Shown piece by piece: positions 46,777 through 54,773 of a stretch of DNA of 64,000 bases. Below the pieces are notes generated by a model. It did no database searches. It saw only the letters and a list, made by a program, of their open reading frames with translations, and was not told where the DNA came from. Within the stretch, counting starts at the first letter, position 1. Each line of letters starts with the position of its first letter. The translations under genes and the position numbers were made by a program. This stretch comes from Flavobacterium luteum (GTDB lineage Bacteria; Bacteroidota; Bacteroidia; Flavobacteriales; Flavobacteriaceae), in assembly GCF_008806775.1 (NCBI RefSeq), contig NZ_WAEM01000011.1, positions 1 through 64,000 of the forward strand, given 5' to 3'.

Positions 46777-48912
46777 CTATAATTTAACAAACTCAATAAT
46801 TTTTACTGAATGTGCAGCTTGGTCTAAAGTCAGCTTATTGGATTCTATTTTAAAATTCTTTTTGGTCCACAATTCCGTCAATTTGTATTTTGAATTATTC
46901 AACTCAAAATCGGTTTTGAGATTGTAGGTTTTAGTCACGTCCTTGTCAAGCCAATTGAAAATAGTTATTATTAAACGATCTTTGGTTTCCAATTTCCATA
47001 TTGTTGGAATATCAACACCCGAAAATAAATCGAGTGGTATGGCATGAACTCCCAGCCTATTTACAGCGATGATATCCCTGTTTTTTAATAACTCCAAACG
47101 TTCAGCAGGTAATGATTCGACTTTATCGCCAAAAAAGAAAAGCCCACCCATTATAGCTTCCAATGTCATGTGGCATTTTGCTTCATCAATGGTATATTGC
47201 GGAGAAACAAAAAAAGCATCAGGATCTACAATAGCAATGTTTTTGTGAATATAATAGTTTTGTGAAACGGCACGTGCAAATCGGATCAATCCTTTCTCTA
47301 CCTGATCGTCTTCAATGGTTCCCAAGGTTTTGCCGTAAGTTATGTTGGTGTAAGGCTCCGCTTCTGATTTATATCCGGGATGATTGATGTCGTTTCCTAT
47401 TCGGATGGCATCATAACATTCTAAAGCACCAAACACATAACCCATACTGCGTGTCACGATTAAATCATCAGGCAAAGCACTTCGAATGGCTCTAATTGTT
47501 TTATTGTGTGCTTGCATGAAAGTCATGGTTGAATCGTAGCGTTTTCCTTCTTCCAATCCGCCGTAGGTATGATCCCATTTCATAAAGGAAGGTCTGTAGC
47601 CTTCAACGATTTGTTGGTAACGCGCGGCAGAAAAGGCGGGAACTTCTGGATGACTTCCGTCAACATATACGGTTCCGATGGTTGTTTCCATTTCGTCATC
47701 TCCTTTTGCCACCTTTTTACGTACGGCTGGTTTCAAGATCCAATCTGGATGTTGCGCTGTAATAGGGTCTTTGGGATTGGTTCGTAACGGACTCACATGC
47801 AGACCGAAATCGAGACCTAAATCTTTAGAATAATCAGACAAATACCTCAAACCGTGAGGGAAAGTATGGTCGTCTTCTTTATAGAGCCCGGGTTCTGTCC
47901 ACCAGCCTCCATCAATTTGAACTGTTTTCCAACCATACTCTTTTAGGTTTTTGCTAATAAATTCCGCAGAAGTTAAAAATGATTTTTCAGTGATGTTGCG
48001 TTCATACGAATGCCATGAACTCCAACCCGGTTCCGGGCAGTGCATAGACTTTCCTTTACGTACATTTTCACCCATAATTATTCCGGTTTCCAATAAAATT
48101 TTTGTAGGACGCTGATTTTCCCAATAACCCACCAAGAATGCATCGGTAATGATGGTATTACCTGCAGGAACCCATATTTTTTCTTTTTCGAAAATAGCGC
48201 CGCTTCGAGCTGATACTTTTAGTTTGTTGAAGTCGTTTTCAACGGGTAATTCCCATTTAAAGTTGTTCGGCCACAATTCACTGGCAATACTGGCAAAAGA
48301 AAATGCGCAATTTTTTTTGTCATTGACTAACATACTCAACCAAACACCAACATTCGCTTTAGAATAGGAACCAGCTTTTGCTTTTTTAGTATTCAATTGA
48401 TAGGGATACATCAGCGCTCCGGTATGAGGTGCAGAGGCACTCTCGGTAAAAACAATCCAATCTTTAGTATTGCCTGGTAAAACGATGTTTTCTTTTGCGG
48501 ATGTAAACAATTTTATCCCACCTAATTTAAATTTCTCGGTAGCAGTTAGTGAAGAGTTCATTACTAAATAAGGACGCCCTTCCATCAATTCAAATTTGAT
48601 AGTAAAATTAGAAATCATTGGATGGTTCTCGCAAATAAGATACAAATATTCGACTTTACCGTTATAATTGTTCACCTCACTGAATCGAGTGCCCTCTTTT
48701 TTCTCCCAACGAATGCTTTTAAATTCACTTACTGGAACCCATTTATCATTGATATCAATTTCGGGGGAAAGATTATTAATCTGAGCAAATTTTGTATCCC
48801 ATTGAATACTGTATTCTGAGCTACCTTGGGTATATTTTATTACAGGTTGTGCAATTCCCTCTACCCATGCTAGTGCTAAGACTAGACTTAAAACTACTTT
48901 TATTCTCCTCAT
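46777..48912 (-). CDS. GH36-like (clan GH-D) enzyme, long form
   Basis: This 711-residue protein has a signal peptide (1-21), a long N-terminal beta-sandwich (about 25-280), a catalytic barrel with EPGWSSWHSYER, VQIDGGWWTEPGLY and PLRTNPKDP, and a C-terminal beta domain. The likely nucleophile is Asp447 (FMKWDHTYGG) and the acid/base Asp508 (IRIGNDIN). It is more like classical GH36/GH27 melibiases than the three shorter paralogues elsewhere, and is not a copy of them. It probably releases alpha-galactose or a related sugar. It sits between the octaheme cytochrome and the divergent sulfatase in the long operon. Confidence 0.86.
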   Translation of the reverse strand: MRRIKVVLSLVLALAWVEGIAQPVIKYTQGSSEYSIQWDTKFAQINNLSPEIDINDKWVPVSEFKSIRWEKKEGTRFSEVNNYNGKVEYLYLICENHPMISNFTIKFELMEGRPYLVMNSSLTATEKFKLGGIKLFTSAKENIVLPGNTKDWIVFTESASAPHTGALMYPYQLNTKKAKAGSYSKANVGVWLSMLVNDKKNCAFSFASIASELWPNNFKWELPVENDFNKLKVSARSGAIFEKEKIWVPAGNTIITDAFLVGYWENQRPTKILLETGIIMGENVRKGKSMHCPEPGWSSWHSYERNITEKSFLTSAEFISKNLKEYGWKTVQIDGGWWTEPGLYKEDDHTFPHGLRYLSDYSKDLGLDFGLHVSPLRTNPKDPITAQHPDWILKPAVRKKVAKGDDEMETTIGTVYVDGSHPEVPAFSAARYQQIVEGYRPSFMKWDHTYGGLEEGKRYDSTMTFMQAHNKTIRAIRSALPDDLIVTRSMGYVFGALECYDAIRIGNDINHPGYKSEAEPYTNITYGKTLGTIEDDQVEKGLIRFARAVSQNYYIHKNIAIVDPDAFFVSPQYTIDEAKCHMTLEAIMGGLFFFGDKVESLPAERLELLKNRDIIAVNRLGVHAIPLDLFSGVDIPTIWKLETKDRLIITIFNWLDKDVTKTYNLKTDFELNNSKYKLTELWTKKNFKIESNKLTLDQAAHSVKIIEFVKL

Positions 48913-48987
48913 TGTTTTACTTTTTAGTTGATTTTATAAATTTGATTTGGCACTAATAATGGTATTGTTTTATTGGTTTTCTCTATT

Positions 48988-51243
48988 TCATTTCAAAATT
49001 CCTAAACTTTGAAAAAGTTGCTGATAATTGGGATTGTCTGGATCCATTTGTTTCAGCTTTATAGCTACTTCTAAGGCTTTTGAAGTAATATTCATTCTTA
49101 AATAGACATAAGCGAGAGCATAATACAGTTCGGGATCAGAGGTGTTAATATTAATCCCTTTAAGTAAAACAGTTTCTGCCTCTTTATGTTTATTAATTTT
49201 ATTCAACAATAACCCGTAATTGTAATACACTTTAGGATTCATTGATTTTAATTCCACCGCTTTTGTAAATGATTTTTCGGCTTCTTTCAAATTGTTTATT
49301 TCATTATAGAGCAATGCCTTATTGTAGTAAATACGTTCGTTATTAGGGTCGTTTTTTATAGCTAAATCAAGTACTTTCAAGGCTTTTGTATTTTTTCCTT
49401 GTGCATTATAAGTAGCTGATAAATTCAGTAAGGCATAATTCATGTTACTGTCTTTTTTCAAGCCTCGCAAATAAAATTTTTCTGCATTGGCGTAATCCTT
49501 TAATTTCAAATAATAATCGGCCAACATTACGTTCCCTGTCGAAAAATCAGTTTGATATTTAAGTGATTTTTCCAATTCCATTTGAGAAGTAAAAAAAGGT
49601 TTTGCATATTGTGCTGGAATTTGTTCTTTAGGGATTGTTATGTACAAATCGGCTGCTGCAATCCGGACGGCTCTTACTTTATCTGAAAGTAAAGGCCCAA
49701 CGGGGTTAATCCAATTTTCGGCAGGAAAGGAAGCTAAACTTTTTAATGTTCGGTACCTAATCTGGGCTTCTTTACTGGGTAATCTTGCCAGAAGTGTATT
49801 TAAACTGGTTTGGGTTTGTATGGAACCCAGATAAAAAGTGGCGGTTGCTTTAATAATTTTAGGTACAAATTTATTGTCAATAAGCTTTTGGAGATGCATT
49901 TCACTATTCGCATCCAAACGGCTTCCGGGTATTAAATCCTCGGCAAAATGATATTTCCTTTTAGGACCATACCACTTAATTATAGCACTGGCCAAAACTT
50001 TCTCTGATTTATCTTTGTGGCAATTGCTACAAGCGTTAGGGGTTCCATATTTTACAGATAAATCAGGTCTTGGCACCCTAAAACCGTGATCGTGTCGCAA
50101 ATCATTGCCCATAAACACTTTTCCGGGCATGTGGCAATTGACACACTGTGCCGCTGGTGTGCCTTTAGGATGAAAGGTATGGGAGGACACATCGTACTTA
50201 TTGGTCAAATGGCATTGAGTACAGGTTAAATTTCCGGCCAACTTTAATTTTGTACTGTGTGGATTATGACAATTGATACAGGAAACACCTTTTGAATACA
50301 TTTTGCTTTGCAAAAAAGAAGTATATATATAATCTTCATCTTTTACTTGACCGTCCTCATGAAAAAACTCTGAATCTGGAATCTGGGGAATGTAGTTGTC
50401 CATAATCTCCTTGCTTTCAATATGAGAGCCATTGATTTCAGAAATACGGGCATGACAGGGGGCACAACTATTAATAAGTTCCGTTTGTCCGGTATGTTTA
50501 CTCAATTTTAAATAACTTCCAACCACTTTATTTCCTGTTTTGTAATCACCGCTGTTCATATAATCTACGTGAAGCTTGCCTGCTCCGTGGCAACTTTCGC
50601 AACTTACATTGATGATGGAATAACTGGTTTTGTACCTATCTGTTTTAATATCGTAGTTTTTACGAAGGTTTGTTGAATGACAAGTAGCGCACATCGTATT
50701 CCAATTTTGGGCATTTCCGGTCCAATGCAACCAGTCATGAGATGGTATTTTTTGACCTGGATACTGGTTGAACCATTTTTTTTTATTTATGTCCCAACTC
50801 AACCTTGGCACTTGCAAACGTCCTCCGGGGAATTGAACTAAATATTGTTGTAATGGTTTATATCCAAAGATATATTTTACTTCAAAGTCATGATTTTTAC
50901 CATCATAGCCTTCTGTATTGATATAGAATTTTGAACCTTTTTTAAAAAATCGACTTGTTACGCCGTCTCCCGTAAAAGTCACATTATTAAAATCACCCTT
51001 TACGGTTGAATCATTTGGGGGTAACATCGACATATAGTGGTCCGAGTGTTTCCAATCATTAAATTCAGTTGCGTGACATTTTTTACAAGATTGATCTCCA
51101 ACGTAATCTATTGAATGCTGTTCAATTTCAGAATATTTTGCGTCTCGATAGGAATAATTATCTACAATAAAAACTCTAAATACAATCAGAAGAACTATTA
51201 ATAAAAGAATTAGTAAAGAAGTAAAAGTCCATTTTTTAAACAT
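48988..51243 (-). CDS. membrane-anchored octaheme cytochrome c with TPR domain
   Basis: This 751-residue protein has one N-terminal membrane helix (about 7-27). Eight CxxCH haem-binding sites follow: CKKCH (53-57), CATCH, CESCH, CAPCH, CINCH, CTQCH, CVNCH and CSNCH, all before residue about 410. A helical/HEAT-like stretch follows, then about five tetratricopeptide repeats (about 560-751, with YYNKALLYNEINNLKEAEKS). Such cytochrome-TPR proteins move electrons in the periplasm and are usually found with respiratory genes. Here it lies inside a sulfatase/glycosidase operon, 49 bp after a sulfatase, so it should be coexpressed. Its partner is unknown. Could be a redox step on the sugar or a neutral passenger. 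Confidence 0.9.
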   Translation of the reverse strand: MFKKWTFTSLLILLLIVLLIVFRVFIVDNYSYRDAKYSEIEQHSIDYVGDQSCKKCHATEFNDWKHSDHYMSMLPPNDSTVKGDFNNVTFTGDGVTSRFFKKGSKFYINTEGYDGKNHDFEVKYIFGYKPLQQYLVQFPGGRLQVPRLSWDINKKKWFNQYPGQKIPSHDWLHWTGNAQNWNTMCATCHSTNLRKNYDIKTDRYKTSYSIINVSCESCHGAGKLHVDYMNSGDYKTGNKVVGSYLKLSKHTGQTELINSCAPCHARISEINGSHIESKEIMDNYIPQIPDSEFFHEDGQVKDEDYIYTSFLQSKMYSKGVSCINCHNPHSTKLKLAGNLTCTQCHLTNKYDVSSHTFHPKGTPAAQCVNCHMPGKVFMGNDLRHDHGFRVPRPDLSVKYGTPNACSNCHKDKSEKVLASAIIKWYGPKRKYHFAEDLIPGSRLDANSEMHLQKLIDNKFVPKIIKATATFYLGSIQTQTSLNTLLARLPSKEAQIRYRTLKSLASFPAENWINPVGPLLSDKVRAVRIAAADLYITIPKEQIPAQYAKPFFTSQMELEKSLKYQTDFSTGNVMLADYYLKLKDYANAEKFYLRGLKKDSNMNYALLNLSATYNAQGKNTKALKVLDLAIKNDPNNERIYYNKALLYNEINNLKEAEKSFTKAVELKSMNPKVYYNYGLLLNKINKHKEAETVLLKGININTSDPELYYALAYVYLRMNITSKALEVAIKLKQMDPDNPNYQQLFQSLGILK

Positions 51244-51292
51244 ATTATTTTTTAATACTATTATCCTTAAATTTACAACTTAAGCGTTTGGG

Positions 51293-52912
51293 TTATCTAT
51301 TTTTATTCAGACTTTTTTTGATCTTTTTATTATTTTTTTCTTCATTATTTTCAACAACGTTATTTAATGCCCATTCATTATACAAATCAACTAATTCCTT
51401 AAATTTTTCTGGTTTATTAGCTTTAAGATCATTGGTTTCATTTCTATCTAATTTCATATCATATAAAGCCCAAACCTCTTTATTGGCTGCAGCTTTCCAG
51501 TCTCCTAACCGTATTGCTTTGCCTTTGGCCCATTGCCAAAAAATTGGTTTTTCTCGTTCTTTGGCAATGCCGCCTTTTAATATAGGCAAGAAACTTTCAC
51601 CTTGCATCGGTACGATGGATTGATTTCTAAAATGGGTTGGATACCTAGCACCCGTAATATCTTTGAATGTCGCCATAAAATCGACAAAATGCAGGGGTTG
51701 ATTGTTTATTGCACCTTGCTTTTTTATAACATGTGGCCAATAGGCAATAAACGGTGTGCAAATTCCACCCTCGTAACTGTTGTTTTTGAACAAACGGTAA
51801 GGGGTATTACTCACATTGGCCCAATCTTCTTTTAAGGAAGCCCAATACGATACTGTTCCTGGTAATCCGGTGCCATTATTTCCCTTTTTTTCGAAATTCC
51901 CTTCTGCATTTTCAGCATTGCATCCATTATCAGACGCGAATAGAATTAGGGTATTATCCAACTTTCCGGTCTGTTTTAGTTTGTCTATCAATTTCCCTAT
52001 ATTTTGATCGATGCGATCGATCATGGCTGCGTAAATCGCCATCCTCAAATCTTCTTGATCTTTCTGTTCATCATTTAGAGAATCCCAATCTTTAGAAGTC
52101 TGAGCAGATAATTTCATCGCAGGATCTACCATTCCTAAAGCCTTCATTTTCAGGTATCTGTAATCACGAATCGCTTTATAACCCGCTAAATATTTTCCTC
52201 TATATTTTGCTATATCTTCTGGCCAAGCCATTAATGGGTCGTGTGGAGCGGTATAGGCTAAATACAGAAAAAAAGGTTTATTGTCATTTTTGTATTCCTC
52301 TAAATACGATATCGCATTTTTTGTAAAATAATCAGTGGAATAAAAATCCTTGTCGGTATTGTACGGTTTGTTGGCTTTGTTATCAATATTCCATGTATCA
52401 GGCCCTCCTTTAAAAATAGGTTCTGGTTCTCCAGGACGTTGTTTGCCCGGATTGAAATGATTCGTCGCACCACCAAAAAATTCGTAAACCCGATCAAAAC
52501 CAAAATCATAAAGTGAGGTTTTACTATGATTCTTCCCAGATTGTAGGGTTCTATAACCTACTGTCTTTACTAAATCGCCCAAGGAAATAGAATTTTGAAA
52601 TTGTTCAGGATTAACTGACATCCCGTTTTGCTGGGCATAAACCCCTGTCAACAAACAGGATCGCGAAGGAAAACATTTGGAGGTATTGTGCATCTGGGTG
52701 AAACGTATTCCTTGATTGGCCAATTTATCGATATTGGGCGTGCTGATTTCTCCTCCATAGCATCCTATGTCAGAATAGCCCATGTCATCTACCAGAATGA
52801 GGACGATATTAGGCTTGGTTGTAGTATCTGTCTTGGCTACTTGCGAAACGGCAATAGAAGAAAACAGGGTAAAAAAGAATACTATGAAGTAGCATTGAAT
52901 CGGTAATTTCAT
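51293..52912 (-). CDS. S1 sulfatase, arylsulfatase A-like (copy B)
   Basis: This 539-residue protein has a signal peptide (1-23). The core KPNIVLILVDDMGYSDIGCY carries the metal Asp pair; the formylglycine site is CFPSR (Cys80). FLYLAYTAPHDPLMAWPEDI and LFASDNGCNAEN give the remaining metal and active-site loops. It ends in an Asn/Lys/Glu-rich tail (NNEEKNNKKIKKSLNKNR). It is a paralogue of the 43637 sulfatase. Its ATG lies 1 bp after the stop of the six-hairpin glycosidase, so the two are probably translationally coupled. Substrate position unknown. Confidence 0.93.
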   Translation of the reverse strand: MKLPIQCYFIVFFFTLFSSIAVSQVAKTDTTTKPNIVLILVDDMGYSDIGCYGGEISTPNIDKLANQGIRFTQMHNTSKCFPSRSCLLTGVYAQQNGMSVNPEQFQNSISLGDLVKTVGYRTLQSGKNHSKTSLYDFGFDRVYEFFGGATNHFNPGKQRPGEPEPIFKGGPDTWNIDNKANKPYNTDKDFYSTDYFTKNAISYLEEYKNDNKPFFLYLAYTAPHDPLMAWPEDIAKYRGKYLAGYKAIRDYRYLKMKALGMVDPAMKLSAQTSKDWDSLNDEQKDQEDLRMAIYAAMIDRIDQNIGKLIDKLKQTGKLDNTLILFASDNGCNAENAEGNFEKKGNNGTGLPGTVSYWASLKEDWANVSNTPYRLFKNNSYEGGICTPFIAYWPHVIKKQGAINNQPLHFVDFMATFKDITGARYPTHFRNQSIVPMQGESFLPILKGGIAKEREKPIFWQWAKGKAIRLGDWKAAANKEVWALYDMKLDRNETNDLKANKPEKFKELVDLYNEWALNNVVENNEEKNNKKIKKSLNKNR

Positions 52913-52913
52913 G

Positions 52914-54299
52914 CTATTTTTTTGTATTCAATTCAACAAGATTGGCTCTCAAACAAACATTCATAAAGGCAGCCGATGTCCAAAGCTGGGATCCTGAACC
53001 AGAAATTAATCCGGAAGGCAATGGTACTTTTTCGTGAAACGAACCAAACCCACCCCATTCTTTATCGCGTTTATCAGACAACTTAGTTCCCATGGTTCGG
53101 GCAAGTAAAGCGGCATTGTATCCTGTATAATCTTTACCATCGGCAATTTCCTTGGCTTGCAAGAAGAATGTATCGCAAAAGGGCCAAGCTGCGGCATTGT
53201 GATCTCCCGTTCCATCACCCAAATAAGGATAAATTAAAGGAGTTCCGTATTGATTTGACGGATAATTATCAATGGCTTTTTTGGCGGCTTTGCCTTCTAC
53301 AATTCCAAAAAGTACGGCAAAAGCAGTCCCAAGATTGTGTTGGTTAGGCATCACTTTTCCGTACCTGTCTTTATAATACGTAAAAGTACCCTCGGGTAAT
53401 CGCAATTCCTTTAGAATAGCCATTTTTAGTGCTTTGGCTCTAGCAGTCCAAGCTTTTGATTCTTCAGGTAAATTGCATTTTTTAGCGGCATTAGCCAGTG
53501 ATACCATCGCTTTATAGTACAAGCAATTCGTGGAGGTGCTTTTCAACAACACACAATCCGCTTGAGAATAACCCTCTGGATAGCCATCGGATTGAATGTC
53601 CTGAAAAGTGTTTTGACACCTGTATAAACCATCTGTTTTATCGAACCAAGGAGCATAAAGGGCTTCAAAATTACTTTTCCCGTTGGTGTAAAACCATTGC
53701 CAATCTGCCACTTCTGGATGGATTTTAAACAAATCATCTACAGCCCAGATCCACACCACATCATCCGTACGTCGGGTGATGCTGTTGCTTTTGAACTGAG
53801 CCATTATTTGCAATTTGTCATCCGTGATAGCGTCCCAAGGAGCATCAATCTCTTTGATCACTTCTTTGGTCGAAACTTTATAACCCATCTTCTCCACCAC
53901 ATCTCTTGTAACCCGAAGCGATTTCATCATCTCTTGTGGATAAATGGCATTGAGACCCAAAATTCCTGCAAAGGAAATATCACGAACATAAACCCGGTCG
54001 GTGTAACGTCGTCCGGCAGCAAAGTAAGTGCCATAATCGTTGGTAATCAAATTGAGCTCCACATCGTGTAGCGCAATGTTCCACATTTTCTTAGTAATTG
54101 GGGTGGTATCTGCTTTTAGAACGATAGTGTTTTTTGGGTTGACATTGGGCAAATCGTCAGTTACAAATTGTCCTAAACCATCCTCCAAGGAATTGGCTTT
54201 CAAAACCAATGGTCCATTTTCATACAAGAATTTTTGACTATGGGTAGAGGAAGAAATCAGTAAACTGCCGAGCATAACTAGTTGAATATATTTTTTCAT
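52914..54299 (-). CDS. exported six-hairpin ((alpha/alpha)6) glycosidase, first gene of the long operon
   Basis: This protein is 461 residues from the ATG at 54299; a longer reading from a TTG at 54359 would overlap the promoter and is less likely. It has a signal peptide (MKKYIQLVMLGSLLISSSTHS). The fold shows alternating helices typical of glycogen-debranching/GH63-like enzymes: YFAAGRRYTDRVYVRDISF, DDVVWIWAVDDLF, DGTGDHNAAAWPFCDTFF and FGSFHEKVPLP. Acidic residues in RRTDDVVW and FGSFHEK are candidate catalytic groups. I do not place it in a family. It starts the run of about ten genes down to 36272 and has the shared operator 63 bp upstream. Confidence 0.78.
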   Translation of the reverse strand: MKKYIQLVMLGSLLISSSTHSQKFLYENGPLVLKANSLEDGLGQFVTDDLPNVNPKNTIVLKADTTPITKKMWNIALHDVELNLITNDYGTYFAAGRRYTDRVYVRDISFAGILGLNAIYPQEMMKSLRVTRDVVEKMGYKVSTKEVIKEIDAPWDAITDDKLQIMAQFKSNSITRRTDDVVWIWAVDDLFKIHPEVADWQWFYTNGKSNFEALYAPWFDKTDGLYRCQNTFQDIQSDGYPEGYSQADCVLLKSTSTNCLYYKAMVSLANAAKKCNLPEESKAWTARAKALKMAILKELRLPEGTFTYYKDRYGKVMPNQHNLGTAFAVLFGIVEGKAAKKAIDNYPSNQYGTPLIYPYLGDGTGDHNAAAWPFCDTFFLQAKEIADGKDYTGYNAALLARTMGTKLSDKRDKEWGGFGSFHEKVPLPSGLISGSGSQLWTSAAFMNVCLRANLVELNTKK

Positions 54300-54322
54300 T
54301 TTGTGATTTTTCAATTTAGTTA

Positions 54323-54393
54323 CAAATAAACGTATTAAAAAATAATTGCAATCATTCAAAAAGTATCATTTACATAGTGATTCTGTTTCATTT
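54323..54393 (-). promoter_or_regulatory. operator/promoter of the long operon
   Basis: The operator at 54362-54393 has half-sites GTATCATTT and GTTTCATTT exactly 22 bp apart, the best match to the consensus. CAAATAAA at 54323-54330 is one base from the -7 consensus and ends 32 bp from it. The leader is short: the ATG is 63 bp from the operator. Confidence 0.73.
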
Positions 54394-54409
54394 TGCCAAT
54401 GAAACAGAA
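54381..54409. repeat. perfect 12-bp inverted repeat over the operator
   Basis: Arms TTCTGTTTCATT (54381-54392) and AATGAAACAGAA (54398-54409) flank TTGCC. The left arm is the distal operator half-site, so the right arm is the same half-site facing the plus strand. A further plus-facing half-site AATGATAC lies at 54441-54448, about two spacings away. Confidence 0.85.
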
Positions 54410-54451
54410 TACGTAGATTAATAATTTCTAAATACGGTACAATGATACTAA

Positions 54452-54691
54452 TTGGAATTGGATGGTCAATATGACTGGAATTTGCACATTGCTGCCCCAA
54501 TGTTCATTATCGGAGGAAATAATCAAGGTGAAATAATAGGTAAAAATCCAAACCCTTCCGATTTAGATAATGTTGATTTGAAACATGAAATTGATTTTAG
54601 AAGTGCTTACGCCTCGCTTTTGCAAAATAAATTTAATTTTGACGCTACTAAAATTGGTTTAAAAAATACTGCATTAAAAGGATTGTTTTAA
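54452..54691 (+). pseudogene. C-terminal remnant of a DUF1501 protein
   Basis: About 79 codons without an ATG match the end of DUF1501 proteins: HIAAPMFIIGGNNQGEIIG (usually HGTAAPxFVxG..GxIIG), then KNPNPSDLDNVDLKHEIDF and RSAYASLLQNKF. The remaining roughly 400 codons of the family are absent. DUF1501 proteins are exported alkaline-phosphatase-superfamily proteins often seen beside sulfatases and DUF1800 genes. The remnant is immediately upstream of the FGE gene and in the same orientation, so a longer plus-strand operon may once have existed here. Confidence 0.72.
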
Positions 54692-54709
54692 AAAAATAAA
54701 TAATTAACG

Positions 54710-54752
54710 TTATATTTGGGGGTTTTTTAACATATTAAAAAAAACCTTTTTT
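54710..54752 (+). promoter_or_regulatory. FGE promoter and leader hairpin
   Basis: TATATTTG at 54710-54717 is a perfect -7 element (TAnnTTTG) for the plus strand, 57 bp before the FGE ATG. In the leader, GGTTTTTT (54721-54728) can pair with AAAAAACC (about 54739-54746), followed by six T residues, which resembles an attenuator or a weak terminator. No clear -33 element is seen. Confidence 0.5.
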
Positions 54753-54773
54753 ATGATTTCAAGAAAATAAATA

